From positions 1-24,333 of the forward strand of contig JAFXRA010000062.1 in NCBI GenBank assembly GCA_017526725.1: 24,333 nucleotides of DNA, read 5' to 3'. This DNA comes from Candidatus Rifleibacteriota bacterium. Lineage in GTDB: Bacteria; Riflebacteria; Ozemobacteria; Ozemobacterales; Ozemobacteraceae. Below are positions 7,368-14,283 of this stretch, one piece after another. Under the pieces are notes generated by a model. The model made no database searches, was not told the DNA's origin, and worked only from the letters and a program-made list of their open reading frames with translations. The translations under genes and the position numbers were made by a program. Position 1 is the stretch's first letter; the number at the start of each line of letters is the position of its first letter.

Positions 7368-7368
7368 T
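7357..7368. promoter_or_regulatory. 12-bp palindrome overlapping the lplA start codon
   Basis: AAGTAATTACTT is a perfect 12-bp palindrome whose last base is the first base of the TTG start of lplA. It could be an operator or chance in AT-rich DNA. There is no Shine-Dalgarno sequence between it and the start. Confidence 0.3.
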
Positions 7369-8354
7369 TGATTGAAAAAATAGCCGTATACCAAGGTCAC
7401 AGCTTTGACCCATATTACAATTTAGCATTAGAAGAGGTTCTGCTGGATAATGTTCTGCAGGGGGAATGCATACTCTATTTGTGGCAAAACGCCAATACAG
7501 TAGTAATTGGCCGCAACCAAAATCCTTGGCGGGAATGCCGCGTTGGTTCTCTTGAAGAAGACGGCGGACACTTAGCCCGAAGGTTATCGGGAGGTGGCGC
7601 AGTTTATCACGATACTGGCAATTTGAATTTTACTTTTCTTTGCAGTGATAAAGACTATAATCTGCAAAAACATCTGTCAGTAATAGTAGAAGCCTGTAGA
7701 GCCAACGGCATTGCGGCCGAAATTTCCGGTCGCAACGATGTTTTGGCTCAAGGTTGCAAGTTCTCCGGAAACGCTTTTTACCACCACGATGGCAAAAGCT
7801 ACCATCACGGTACACTAATGATAGATGTCAATCTAGAACAGGTTGAACATTATCTCAGCCCTTCCCCAGCAAAACTAAAAGCTAAGGGAGTAGCTTCTGT
7901 ACGGTCACGAGTAATCAATCTGCGTGAACTAGCTCCATCTATGACTTGTGAAAGCTTGTCTCAAGACATGGTCAGAGCATTTGAAAAAGTCTACGAACTA
8001 AAATCCCAAGAACTGAGAATAGAAGATTTAGACTCAAATGCGATAGAATTATTGCGTCAACGTAATGCCAGCAAAGAATGGCTCTACGGCAGAGATTTAC
8101 CAATGAACTTTAATTGTTCAGACCGCTTTTCCTGGGGAGAATTAGTCTTAGACCTAGAAATTGAGCGAGGTCGTATCAACAAAGTTCGGGTTTATACCGA
8201 CTCAATGGACTGGCAGTTGGCATCTATTTTAGAACAGGCCTTGGTCAATATAGAATTTTCTATGAAACAGCTCGCTGAAGCTATTAACGCCGCTGAGCTG
8301 AAACCAGATATACGGCAGGATATCATCAGCCTGCTGGCAAAACAGGAGATATGA
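7368..8354 (+). CDS. lplA: Lipoate-protein ligase A family protein
   Basis: A 328-residue enzyme that activates lipoate with ATP and attaches it to the lysine of lipoyl domains, here most likely GcvH Lys63. The lipoyl-AMP binding motif RRLSGGGAVYHDTGNLNF lies at residues 71-88, and the catalytic lysine region GCKFSGNAFY at 129-138 (Lys131), followed by HHGTLMIDVNL. A C-terminal accessory domain (about 245-328) is present, as in full-length LplA. The start is TTG at 7368: an in-frame stop at 7356 leaves no upstream choice, and the N-terminus aligns with the family. It has no clear ribosome site. It overlaps lpdA or ends just before it, so the two are coupled. The enzyme implies scavenged lipoate; no lipA or lipB is seen in this window. 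Confidence 0.92.
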   Translation: MIEKIAVYQGHSFDPYYNLALEEVLLDNVLQGECILYLWQNANTVVIGRNQNPWRECRVGSLEEDGGHLARRLSGGGAVYHDTGNLNFTFLCSDKDYNLQKHLSVIVEACRANGIAAEISGRNDVLAQGCKFSGNAFYHHDGKSYHHGTLMIDVNLEQVEHYLSPSPAKLKAKGVASVRSRVINLRELAPSMTCESLSQDMVRAFEKVYELKSQELRIEDLDSNAIELLRQRNASKEWLYGRDLPMNFNCSDRFSWGELVLDLEIERGRINKVRVYTDSMDWQLASILEQALVNIEFSMKQLAEAINAAELKPDIRQDIISLLAKQEI

Positions 8355-8356
8355 CA

Positions 8357-9739
8357 ATGAAAGAATTTGATCTTATAGTTATCGGCGCCGGCCCCGGCGG
8401 CTATGTTGCAGCATTGAAAGCCGCAAAGCTTGGTGCTTCTGTGGCTGTAGTAGAAAACAGACAGACAGGTGGAACCTGTCTGAACAGAGGCTGCATACCC
8501 ACTAAGAATATGCTCCATTCTTCAAGTCTCTATCATGAAATCAATGCTGGTGGAGTAGCTGGAGTCACTGCTGAAGGCGTAAACTTTAATATTGATGCTG
8601 TATTGGAACGCAATAAAGAAATATCTACCAAGTTGTCTGCTGGCATAGAAAGCATGTTTAAATCAGCTCATATTGAGCTTTTACATGGTCTAGGCACAAT
8701 TACTGCTCCTGGTCAGGTAAAAATTTCTGGCGAACAAGGTGAAGAAATGATTAGCGGCAAAAAAATTCTTGTTGCTACAGGTTCTGTACCTGCTCGTCCC
8801 CCAATTCCTGGGTTAGACCAAGAAGGCGTATTGACTTCTGATGAAATTCTGGCAGGTGCTGGCCGCCGCTTCAATTCTATTGTCATTATTGGCGGTGGTG
8901 TTATCGGCGTAGAATTTGCCACATTCTTCAACGATATAGGCTGCAAAGTAACAGTTTTAGAAGGTCTAGACAGATTACTGCCTATTATAGATCGTGAACT
9001 TGGACAAAACCTGGGCATGATTTTGAAAAAACGCGGTGTTGAAATGGCTTTGAATGCCATGGTCAAGTCCGTAGAAAAGACAGAAAAGGGTCTTCAGGTA
9101 AACTATGAACAAAAAGGCACTGCAGGTTCTGTTCAAGGCGAAGTTGTGCTCTGTGCCATCGGCCGCAAACCATACTTTGTTGGAACCTTTGCCCCAGAAC
9201 TGCAACCAGCAACAGAACGAGGCAGACTGGTTGTAGATGGTAATTTCCAAACCAGCATTCCTGGAATCTATGCTGTCGGCGATGTTTCATCAGCCATTCA
9301 GCTTGCTCATGTAGCTTCAGCTCAAGGTACAGCCTGTGTAGAAGCTATGTTTGGGAAGGGTAGCAAGATGGATTTGAATCTGGTTCCAAGTTGTATTTAC
9401 GTTCGCCCTGAAATAGCTTCTGTCGGCTTAACAGATGCTAAGGCAAAAGAAGATGGCATTCCGGTTAAAGTTGGCAAAGGCTTGTTAGGTGCTAATGCCC
9501 GTAACTTGATTGTTAACGGCGACCGTAGCTTTATGAAACTGGTAGCTCATGCTGAAACAGGCGTATTGTTAGGCGCTCACCTAATGTGCGAACATGCTAC
9601 AGAAATGATTTGTGAACTTTCACAGGCTATCGCCAACAAACTTACCGTAAAACAGCTAATGATAGCTATGAGACCACACCCAACCTTTACAGAAACTCTA
9701 AGCGAAGCACTAAACGATTTGTGCGCTAAACTAAGCTAA
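8357..9739 (+). CDS. lpdA: Dihydrolipoyl dehydrogenase (E3 / L protein)
   Basis: A 460-residue flavoprotein that reoxidises dihydrolipoyl-H protein and passes electrons to NAD+. It shows the FAD motif GAGPGGYVAAL near the N-terminus, the redox disulfide CLNRGC (Cys41, Cys46), the NAD motif GGGVIGVEFA, the second FAD motif GIYAVGDVSS and the C-terminal HPTFTETLSE with the catalytic His441-Glu446 pair. Two ATG codons compete. The one at 8351 overlaps the lplA stop but lies only two bases after AGGAG (8344-8348); the ATG at 8357 has an 8-base spacing and gives the typical N-terminus MKEFDLIVIG, so I choose 8357. It completes the glycine cleavage set and could also serve other 2-oxoacid dehydrogenases if present. 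Confidence 0.95.
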   Translation: MKEFDLIVIGAGPGGYVAALKAAKLGASVAVVENRQTGGTCLNRGCIPTKNMLHSSSLYHEINAGGVAGVTAEGVNFNIDAVLERNKEISTKLSAGIESMFKSAHIELLHGLGTITAPGQVKISGEQGEEMISGKKILVATGSVPARPPIPGLDQEGVLTSDEILAGAGRRFNSIVIIGGGVIGVEFATFFNDIGCKVTVLEGLDRLLPIIDRELGQNLGMILKKRGVEMALNAMVKSVEKTEKGLQVNYEQKGTAGSVQGEVVLCAIGRKPYFVGTFAPELQPATERGRLVVDGNFQTSIPGIYAVGDVSSAIQLAHVASAQGTACVEAMFGKGSKMDLNLVPSCIYVRPEIASVGLTDAKAKEDGIPVKVGKGLLGANARNLIVNGDRSFMKLVAHAETGVLLGAHLMCEHATEMICELSQAIANKLTVKQLMIAMRPHPTFTETLSEALNDLCAKLS

Positions 9740-9748
9740 AACTAGCTT
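9733..9748. terminator. Small hairpin between convergent lpdA and acyP
   Basis: AAGCTA (9733-9738), an AAAC loop and TAGCTT (9743-9748) form a perfect 6-bp stem over the lpdA stop codon, between two convergent genes. There is no T-run, so a terminator role is weak. Confidence 0.25.
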
Positions 9749-9757
9749 CGCTTGGCC

Positions 9758-10048
9758 CTATCCTCTAACTATACGGAATTCCCTAGAGGCGATATCAATC
9801 TGACTTGATGCAAGTTCTTCTATTTCTTCAACGTTAGAAAACCAGGAGCCCTGAGCAACTTTTTCTAAAAAACCACTCAATTCAGCCTGAGTTCCTATCG
9901 CCTCTAATTCTACATTTCCATCGGGGCGGTTCTTAACCCAACCGCCAACCGAGTATTCATCAGCACAGCGAAGAACAAAGCGTCTGAAACCGACGCCCTG
10001 TACTCTGCCATATACAATATATCTGTTTTTGAATATTATATCATTCAT
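9758..10048 (-). CDS. acyP: Acylphosphatase
   Basis: A 96-residue protein, the usual size of the family, which hydrolyses carboxyl-phosphate bonds such as acetyl phosphate or carbamoyl phosphate in the cytoplasm. The phosphate-binding loop GRVQGVGFR (residues 14-22) holds the catalytic Arg22, and the WVKN stretch holds the catalytic Asn40, followed by the conserved RPDGNVELEA. The start at 10048 lacks a clear ribosome site; no better in-frame start exists. It is convergent with lpdA, with 18 bp between them, and is followed upstream by a repeat-bearing spacer. High confidence in the family; the natural substrate is unknown. Confidence 0.93.
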   Translation of the reverse strand: MNDIIFKNRYIVYGRVQGVGFRRFVLRCADEYSVGGWVKNRPDGNVELEAIGTQAELSGFLEKVAQGSWFSNVEEIEELASSQIDIASREFRIVRG

Positions 10049-10067
10049 TTAAATTCGGTTTTTATTG

Positions 10068-10121
10068 TTTTTAGTAATTATTGTAGTTATTGTTATTCAT
10101 TAGGTTATGATTGGAGTGGTT
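10068..10121. repeat. Degenerate 9-bp periodic AT-rich stretch
   Basis: Upstream of acyP the sequence can be read as loose 9-mers such as AGTAATTAT, TGTAGTTAT, TGTTATTCA and TTAGGTTAT, which resemble the clearer 9-bp tandem repeat at 12241-12303. The pattern is degenerate and may be partly coincidence in AT-rich DNA. Confidence 0.3.
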
Positions 10122-10146
10122 GCTTAGAGTCTACAAATCTATGAAA

Positions 10147-10216
10147 AGTGGGACGAGGCTAAGGCCTCTGTGAGACGATTGCAGTCGCAATCTGTGAGAC
10201 GGCGAAGCGTATCACT
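10147..10216. repeat. Modular array of 8-bp repeats with palindromic spacers (locus 2)
   Basis: [A/T]GTGRGAC occurs at 10147-10154, 10169-10176 and 10193-10200. The spacers are GAGGCTAAGGCCTC (14 bp, 10155-10168) and GATTGCAGTCGCAATC (16 bp, 10177-10192), each an inverted repeat, followed by a GGC-starting tail. Repeat spacing, spacer length and spacer order match locus 1 read on the opposite strand, while the spacer centres differ. The rest of the 230-bp spacer (10049-10278) holds no gene. Confidence 0.7.
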
Positions 10217-10252
10217 TCCTACATTATAGTCTTACATCACACCTCAAACCAA

Positions 10253-10275
10253 TCACCCCACATGCTTTGCTTGGC
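10253..10275. repeat. Shared TCACCCCACA-N8-TTGGC module, copy 2
   Basis: TCACCCCACA (10253-10262) followed after eight bases by TTGGC (10271-10275) matches a second copy at 1101-1124, where the spacing is nine bases. It lies directly next to the stop codon of the DnaB-like gene. Confidence 0.4.
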
Positions 10276-10278
10276 AAA

Positions 10279-12186
10279 TTAGGGGCGAGAAAGCGGGACT
10301 GTTGCCAGTTCAAAGAATCTTCCCATATCCGGCTGGTAAAGGAAGAGAATCATATCTCGCTTCCCGTTTCTATTGTGAATTACTCTAGAGAAGCAATATG
10401 AATCTGTTTTTAACTTTTTCCCACCGCAAAGCTGCAAAGCTTTTTGCTCAAGATTAGCAACCAGCGCAGCATCAACCTGTCCTTTTACTAAAGCTACAAA
10501 TTTGCGGAGATTAGTCTTTTCTGTTTCCAGATTGATAATAGTGTCGCTGAATCTCTGATATTTGCCTAGACAATCAATATCTGATTCTTCAATTATATTT
10601 GGACGCTTTACTTGAGAATTTTTTGTGTGAATGCTCATTAGGATAGAATAATTGTTAGCCGCTGCTGCTGCTTTAAGCTTCTGCAACTGAGCTGGAGCAT
10701 TTTCACCTAAGTCATCTTCTGAAATAGATTCTATTACTATCATTTTACTAGCTGCTTCAGGAAGCATATCAGCAAGCTGAAGAATATCATCGGCTTCGAA
10801 TTTCACTCTTCCAGCTTCAATACCAGAGAAATACAAATTCTGAGAAAGCTTCGCCTGAAGTTTATCTACAGCCGCAGATAAAGCTCCCTTAACCTGATTA
10901 GCATTAGGTCCTACAAGGCCTGCCATCATTTCAGACTTATTTATTCCTCCAATCAAGCATGCGGTGTTCATAACAAAGTTTTTCAGAGTCTGTTCGTAAG
11001 AAACGTATAAAACAGGTATTTTATTTTCTGAGAGAATAGCTTGTTGAAGAACAAAAGCAGCCTTTCCCTGTTCTCTGCCGCCTATTATCAAATGAAGTCC
11101 TCCAATAGACCATCCATGACCCAAAATTTTATCTAGACCAGTAGAAAATGCGGTTACACCCTGAGGTATATCTTTAAAATCATTCTTTGAGTCTTCCAAT
11201 TCTGATTTAAGAGACTGAAATACGCCTATAAAGCTTTTTGCTGAACCAGATGACTGAGTTGAAGATGAAGCAGCAGAAGCAGCACTGGCAGCAGGTTGAA
11301 CCATCTGGCTTTTGTTTGATTTGCCTGGTAAAGCTATATTTGGCAAAGTATCAAGAAGCTCTCTAATTCCTTTAACTGCAGGCAATTCTTTATCAATAAA
11401 CTTTAACCAGTTTAAAACTTCCTGGATGCACTCATCTTTTGAACGCTTTTTTCCACAGGTATCGGAAAAAGCTGCTATACCATAAGCGAAATGGGAAGCC
11501 CCTACCCCAACTTTTACTCTTCGCAATGTTGGATGTGGACTGCCTGGCAATAATATCTTCCCTTCAGGAAGCACTGAATTTAGAAGAATTGTCTTAACAT
11601 CAGTCTTTTGAGGCTTTCCGCCTACTTCTTTAATGTCAGCCAAATGACATAATAATCTATAATATCTTGAAGAGAGTTCGCTGTTGCCTTCTAGTCCAAT
11701 AGCAGAAGGGCTGACTTCTACGGTTATATCATCGGGAGTAGCATAAATAGCCATTGATTCATTGTTAAAACCGAGTTTCTTCAATCCATCAATACATTTT
11801 ACAGAATCGTCATAAACCTGTTGAAAACCGAAAACTTCGGTATTTGGTTTATAAATATGACCATTTACATGAACAATAGTATCTGGAGCTTCGAGTAGTT
11901 TTTGCAGTTCTGAATGTGCCGGAATAGCCGGAAGCAACTTTCCAGCCGTTTCAAGTTTTACTTCAAGGCCTTGATATTCACAGCCTTCTAATAGCAAATC
12001 TTTTGCAGTTCTTACTGCAAAGGTTAAAGTTAAAGGGCCAAAACAATTCTTTTTTGCATCCTCTGAAAAAAATGAACTTCTAAAACAGGATTCTTCATGT
12101 TCTTTTAGTATTTCAGGTATTCTTGCTAATTCACAATTTTCAGTCTGTTCCTCTGCGGAATGAATATAAAGTTCCAGAGTTTTCAT
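10279..12186 (-). CDS. Two-part protein with degenerate DnaB/RecA-like ATPase C-terminus
   Basis: A 635-residue protein. From about residue 335 it resembles the DnaB/RecA-like helicase fold: FSTGLDKILGHGWSIGGLHLIIGG, a Walker A-like GGREQGKA (369-376, Lys375) in which the usual Thr/Ser after GK is Ala, PVLYVSYEQ resembling DnaB's PVLFFSLEM, a Walker B-like MIVIES, and a C-terminal DIDCLGKYQRFSDTIINLE region similar to the end of DnaB. An Ala/Ser-rich linker (about 297-316) separates it from an N-terminal half with YYRLLCHL and LLPGSPHPTLRRVKV, which weakly recalls archaeo-eukaryotic primase domains; this is speculative. I choose the ATG at 12186, because GGAGGG lies five bases upstream and overlaps the in-frame ATG at 12198. 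It could be a helicase loader-like, KaiC-like or regulatory protein. Function unknown. Confidence 0.7.
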   Translation of the reverse strand: MKTLELYIHSAEEQTENCELARIPEILKEHEESCFRSSFFSEDAKKNCFGPLTLTFAVRTAKDLLLEGCEYQGLEVKLETAGKLLPAIPAHSELQKLLEAPDTIVHVNGHIYKPNTEVFGFQQVYDDSVKCIDGLKKLGFNNESMAIYATPDDITVEVSPSAIGLEGNSELSSRYYRLLCHLADIKEVGGKPQKTDVKTILLNSVLPEGKILLPGSPHPTLRRVKVGVGASHFAYGIAAFSDTCGKKRSKDECIQEVLNWLKFIDKELPAVKGIRELLDTLPNIALPGKSNKSQMVQPAASAASAASSSTQSSGSAKSFIGVFQSLKSELEDSKNDFKDIPQGVTAFSTGLDKILGHGWSIGGLHLIIGGREQGKAAFVLQQAILSENKIPVLYVSYEQTLKNFVMNTACLIGGINKSEMMAGLVGPNANQVKGALSAAVDKLQAKLSQNLYFSGIEAGRVKFEADDILQLADMLPEAASKMIVIESISEDDLGENAPAQLQKLKAAAAANNYSILMSIHTKNSQVKRPNIIEESDIDCLGKYQRFSDTIINLETEKTNLRKFVALVKGQVDAALVANLEQKALQLCGGKKLKTDSYCFSRVIHNRNGKRDMILFLYQPDMGRFFELATVPLSRP

Positions 12187-12240
12187 TTTTCCCTCCATTT
12201 TTAGCTATAGTAACATAATTTGAGTTTTATCTACTATAAA

Positions 12241-12303
12241 AATAGTTAGAATTGTTGGAATTGTTAAAATAGTTAGAGTAGTTATAAGAGTTAGATTGCT
12301 AAT
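12241..12303. repeat. 9-bp tandem repeat between divergent genes
   Basis: Seven adjoining 9-mers: AATAGTTAG, AATTGTTGG, AATTGTTAA, AATAGTTAG, AGTAGTTAT, AAGAGTTAG and ATTGCTAAT, with a GTTA core in most units. The array lies between the divergent DnaB-like gene and miaB and probably overlaps the miaB promoter region. The unit length is a multiple of three, but it is not inside a gene. Confidence 0.65.
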
Positions 12304-12339
12304 AAACCGTTGAATATGATAGAATTGCAACTTATGGAA

Positions 12340-13665
12340 ATGAATAAATATTTTACTTTACATACTTTCGGCTGTCAGATGAATCAAGCTGATGCTCAGC
12401 GTATTCGCGGCATCCTTATTCCTCTTGGCTATAAAGAAACAGAAAACGAAGAAGAATCAGACTTAATTCTTTTTAATACCTGCAGTGTCAGACAGCATGC
12501 TGAAGAACGTCTATTCGGAAGAATACGTTCTCTTAACCCGTTAAAGAAACAGAAACCCGGTTTAATCATTGGGGTTTCTGGCTGTATGGCTCAGAATCAT
12601 AAAGCAGAACTTTTAAAAGAACTGCCGATGATAGACATGGTTTTTGGACCAAACGATATCAACCAGCTTCCTCATCTATTAGAGGAAACTCTTAAGAAAA
12701 AAGCTCTTGGCAGTTTTGCCAACAAAGGAACTTTTGAAGGTGAAACCACAGACGGCATAGTGTTAACAAGACCTTTCTCGGCTATGGTTAATATTATCAG
12801 AGGCTGCACCAACTTCTGCTCTTACTGTATAGTTCCTTATGTCAGAGGACCTGAAATAAGCCGTCCAATAGAAGATTTACTCGCTTATATCAGAGACTTA
12901 GCATCTAAAGGCGTCAAAGAGATAATGTTATTAGGCCAGAATGTCAATGTCTACGGCAAAGACTTAGGCATGAAAGAAGGTTTTGCAACTCTCTTAGAAG
13001 AAATAGAAAAAATAGACGGCATTAAATGGGTAAGATTTCTGACTTCTCATCCTAGAGATTTCACAGAAAGTGCAATACAGAGGATTTCTGCTCTTACAAA
13101 GGTATGTGAACAATATCATCTTCCTTTTCAGGCGGGCAATAACAGAATACTTGAATTAATGCGCCGCGGATACACTCGTGAGCATTACATTGATTTAATA
13201 CATCAAGTCAGAAAGCATATTCCCAATGTCAGCCTGAGCACAGACATTATTTGCGGCTTCCCAAGCGAAACAGAAGAAGAATTCGAAGATACTATTAACC
13301 TCGTTAAAGAAATAAGATATGAATCTGCATATATGTATTACTACTCTCCCAGACCGGGTACTAAAGCGGCTTCTATGAAAGAACAACTTAGTGACGAAGT
13401 AAAAAAAGGCAGATTAGCACGTCTTATAGAAGTTCAGAATCAGATTTCTAATGAGGAAAGCCAAAAACAGGTTGGCAAAACTTTCGAAGTTCTCGTTGAA
13501 TCAACGGCTTCTCGTTCAGACAAGAGAATGCTTGGCAAAACCCGTACTGGCAGACCTGTAGATTTTGAAGGCGACAGCAGTCTTATAGGCAGCTTTGTAA
13601 AAGTAAAAATTGATTCAGCCCGCAATTGGACTCTATCGGGAAAAATTGTTTCGGAAGACCAATAA
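12340..13665 (+). CDS. miaB: tRNA-2-methylthio-N6-dimethylallyladenosine synthase MiaB
   Basis: A radical-SAM methylthiotransferase of 441 residues that adds a methylthio group to i6A37 of tRNAs reading UNN codons. The N-terminal methylthiotransferase domain has Cys12 (FGCQMN), Cys48 (NTCSVR) and Cys82 (SGCMAQ) for the auxiliary iron-sulfur cluster. The radical-SAM cluster motif is CTNFCSYC (Cys156, Cys160, Cys163), followed by IVPYVRGPE. A TRAM domain ends the protein (about 370-440). I choose the ATG at 12340 because MNKYFTLHTFGCQMN fits the family N-terminus. Upstream in-frame ATGs at 12316 and 12334 and a TTG at 12310 are possible, and none has a good ribosome site. queH follows after 9 bases, forming a tRNA-modification pair. 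Confidence 0.95.
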   Translation: MNKYFTLHTFGCQMNQADAQRIRGILIPLGYKETENEEESDLILFNTCSVRQHAEERLFGRIRSLNPLKKQKPGLIIGVSGCMAQNHKAELLKELPMIDMVFGPNDINQLPHLLEETLKKKALGSFANKGTFEGETTDGIVLTRPFSAMVNIIRGCTNFCSYCIVPYVRGPEISRPIEDLLAYIRDLASKGVKEIMLLGQNVNVYGKDLGMKEGFATLLEEIEKIDGIKWVRFLTSHPRDFTESAIQRISALTKVCEQYHLPFQAGNNRILELMRRGYTREHYIDLIHQVRKHIPNVSLSTDIICGFPSETEEEFEDTINLVKEIRYESAYMYYYSPRPGTKAASMKEQLSDEVKKGRLARLIEVQNQISNEESQKQVGKTFEVLVESTASRSDKRMLGKTRTGRPVDFEGDSSLIGSFVKVKIDSARNWTLSGKIVSEDQ

Positions 13666-13674
13666 TAACAAATT

Positions 13675-14259
13675 ATGACCATATTGTTACATACTTGCTG
13701 CGGACCTTGTTTATCTGGCTCCTACCCTATTTTAGAAGCAGAAATCGGGAAAGGGCAAACTTCTGTATTCTGGGAAAACCCCAACATACATCCATTTGTT
13801 GAGCACTACCAAAGAATGGCCTCTTTTATAAAAATGGCGAAAATCTATGAACTTCCCATAGTAAAAGGTGATGCCGAATATGGTTTAAACAGGTTTTTAG
13901 AAGCATTAAACGGTCATTACGGTTCAGAACGCTGTGCAGTATGCTATAGATTAAGACTAGAAGCAACTGCTAAAAAGGCAAAAGAACTTGGTTTTGATGA
14001 AATTTCCACGACTTTGTTAATTAGTCCATACCAGAATCATGAATTATTGCAGAAAGTTGGAAATGAAGCAGCTGAAAAATATAATGTTAAGTTTCATTAT
14101 ACTGATTTCAGACCAGGTTTTAGAGGTTCTCATGAATTAGCTAGGAAATATGAGCTTTATAGGCAGAAATATTGCGGCTGTATATTCAGCGAGCACGATA
14201 GATACATGAATGACAAGAAACACTTTCCTGATCTATGGTGTGAGCAATCAGAAGAATAA
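13675..14259 (+). CDS. queH: Epoxyqueuosine reductase QueH (DUF208 family)
   Basis: A 194-residue enzyme that carries out the last step of queuosine synthesis, reducing epoxyqueuosine in tRNA. QueH is the non-QueG type. The N-terminal HTCCGPC motif (Cys8, Cys9, Cys12) and the pairs CAVC (Cys87, Cys90) and CGC (Cys167, Cys169) are the expected cluster and redox cysteines, and YNPNIHP-like WENPNIHPFVEH and STTLLISPYQ are family landmarks. The gene follows miaB by 9 bases and precedes the SpoIID-like gene by 24 bases, so it is likely co-transcribed with both. No other queuosine genes are in the window, so the precursor may be salvaged. Confidence 0.92.
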   Translation: MTILLHTCCGPCLSGSYPILEAEIGKGQTSVFWENPNIHPFVEHYQRMASFIKMAKIYELPIVKGDAEYGLNRFLEALNGHYGSERCAVCYRLRLEATAKKAKELGFDEISTTLLISPYQNHELLQKVGNEAAEKYNVKFHYTDFRPGFRGSHELARKYELYRQKYCGCIFSEHDRYMNDKKHFPDLWCEQSEE

Positions 14260-14283
14260 AGAATAAAGGCAAATAGACAAAGG

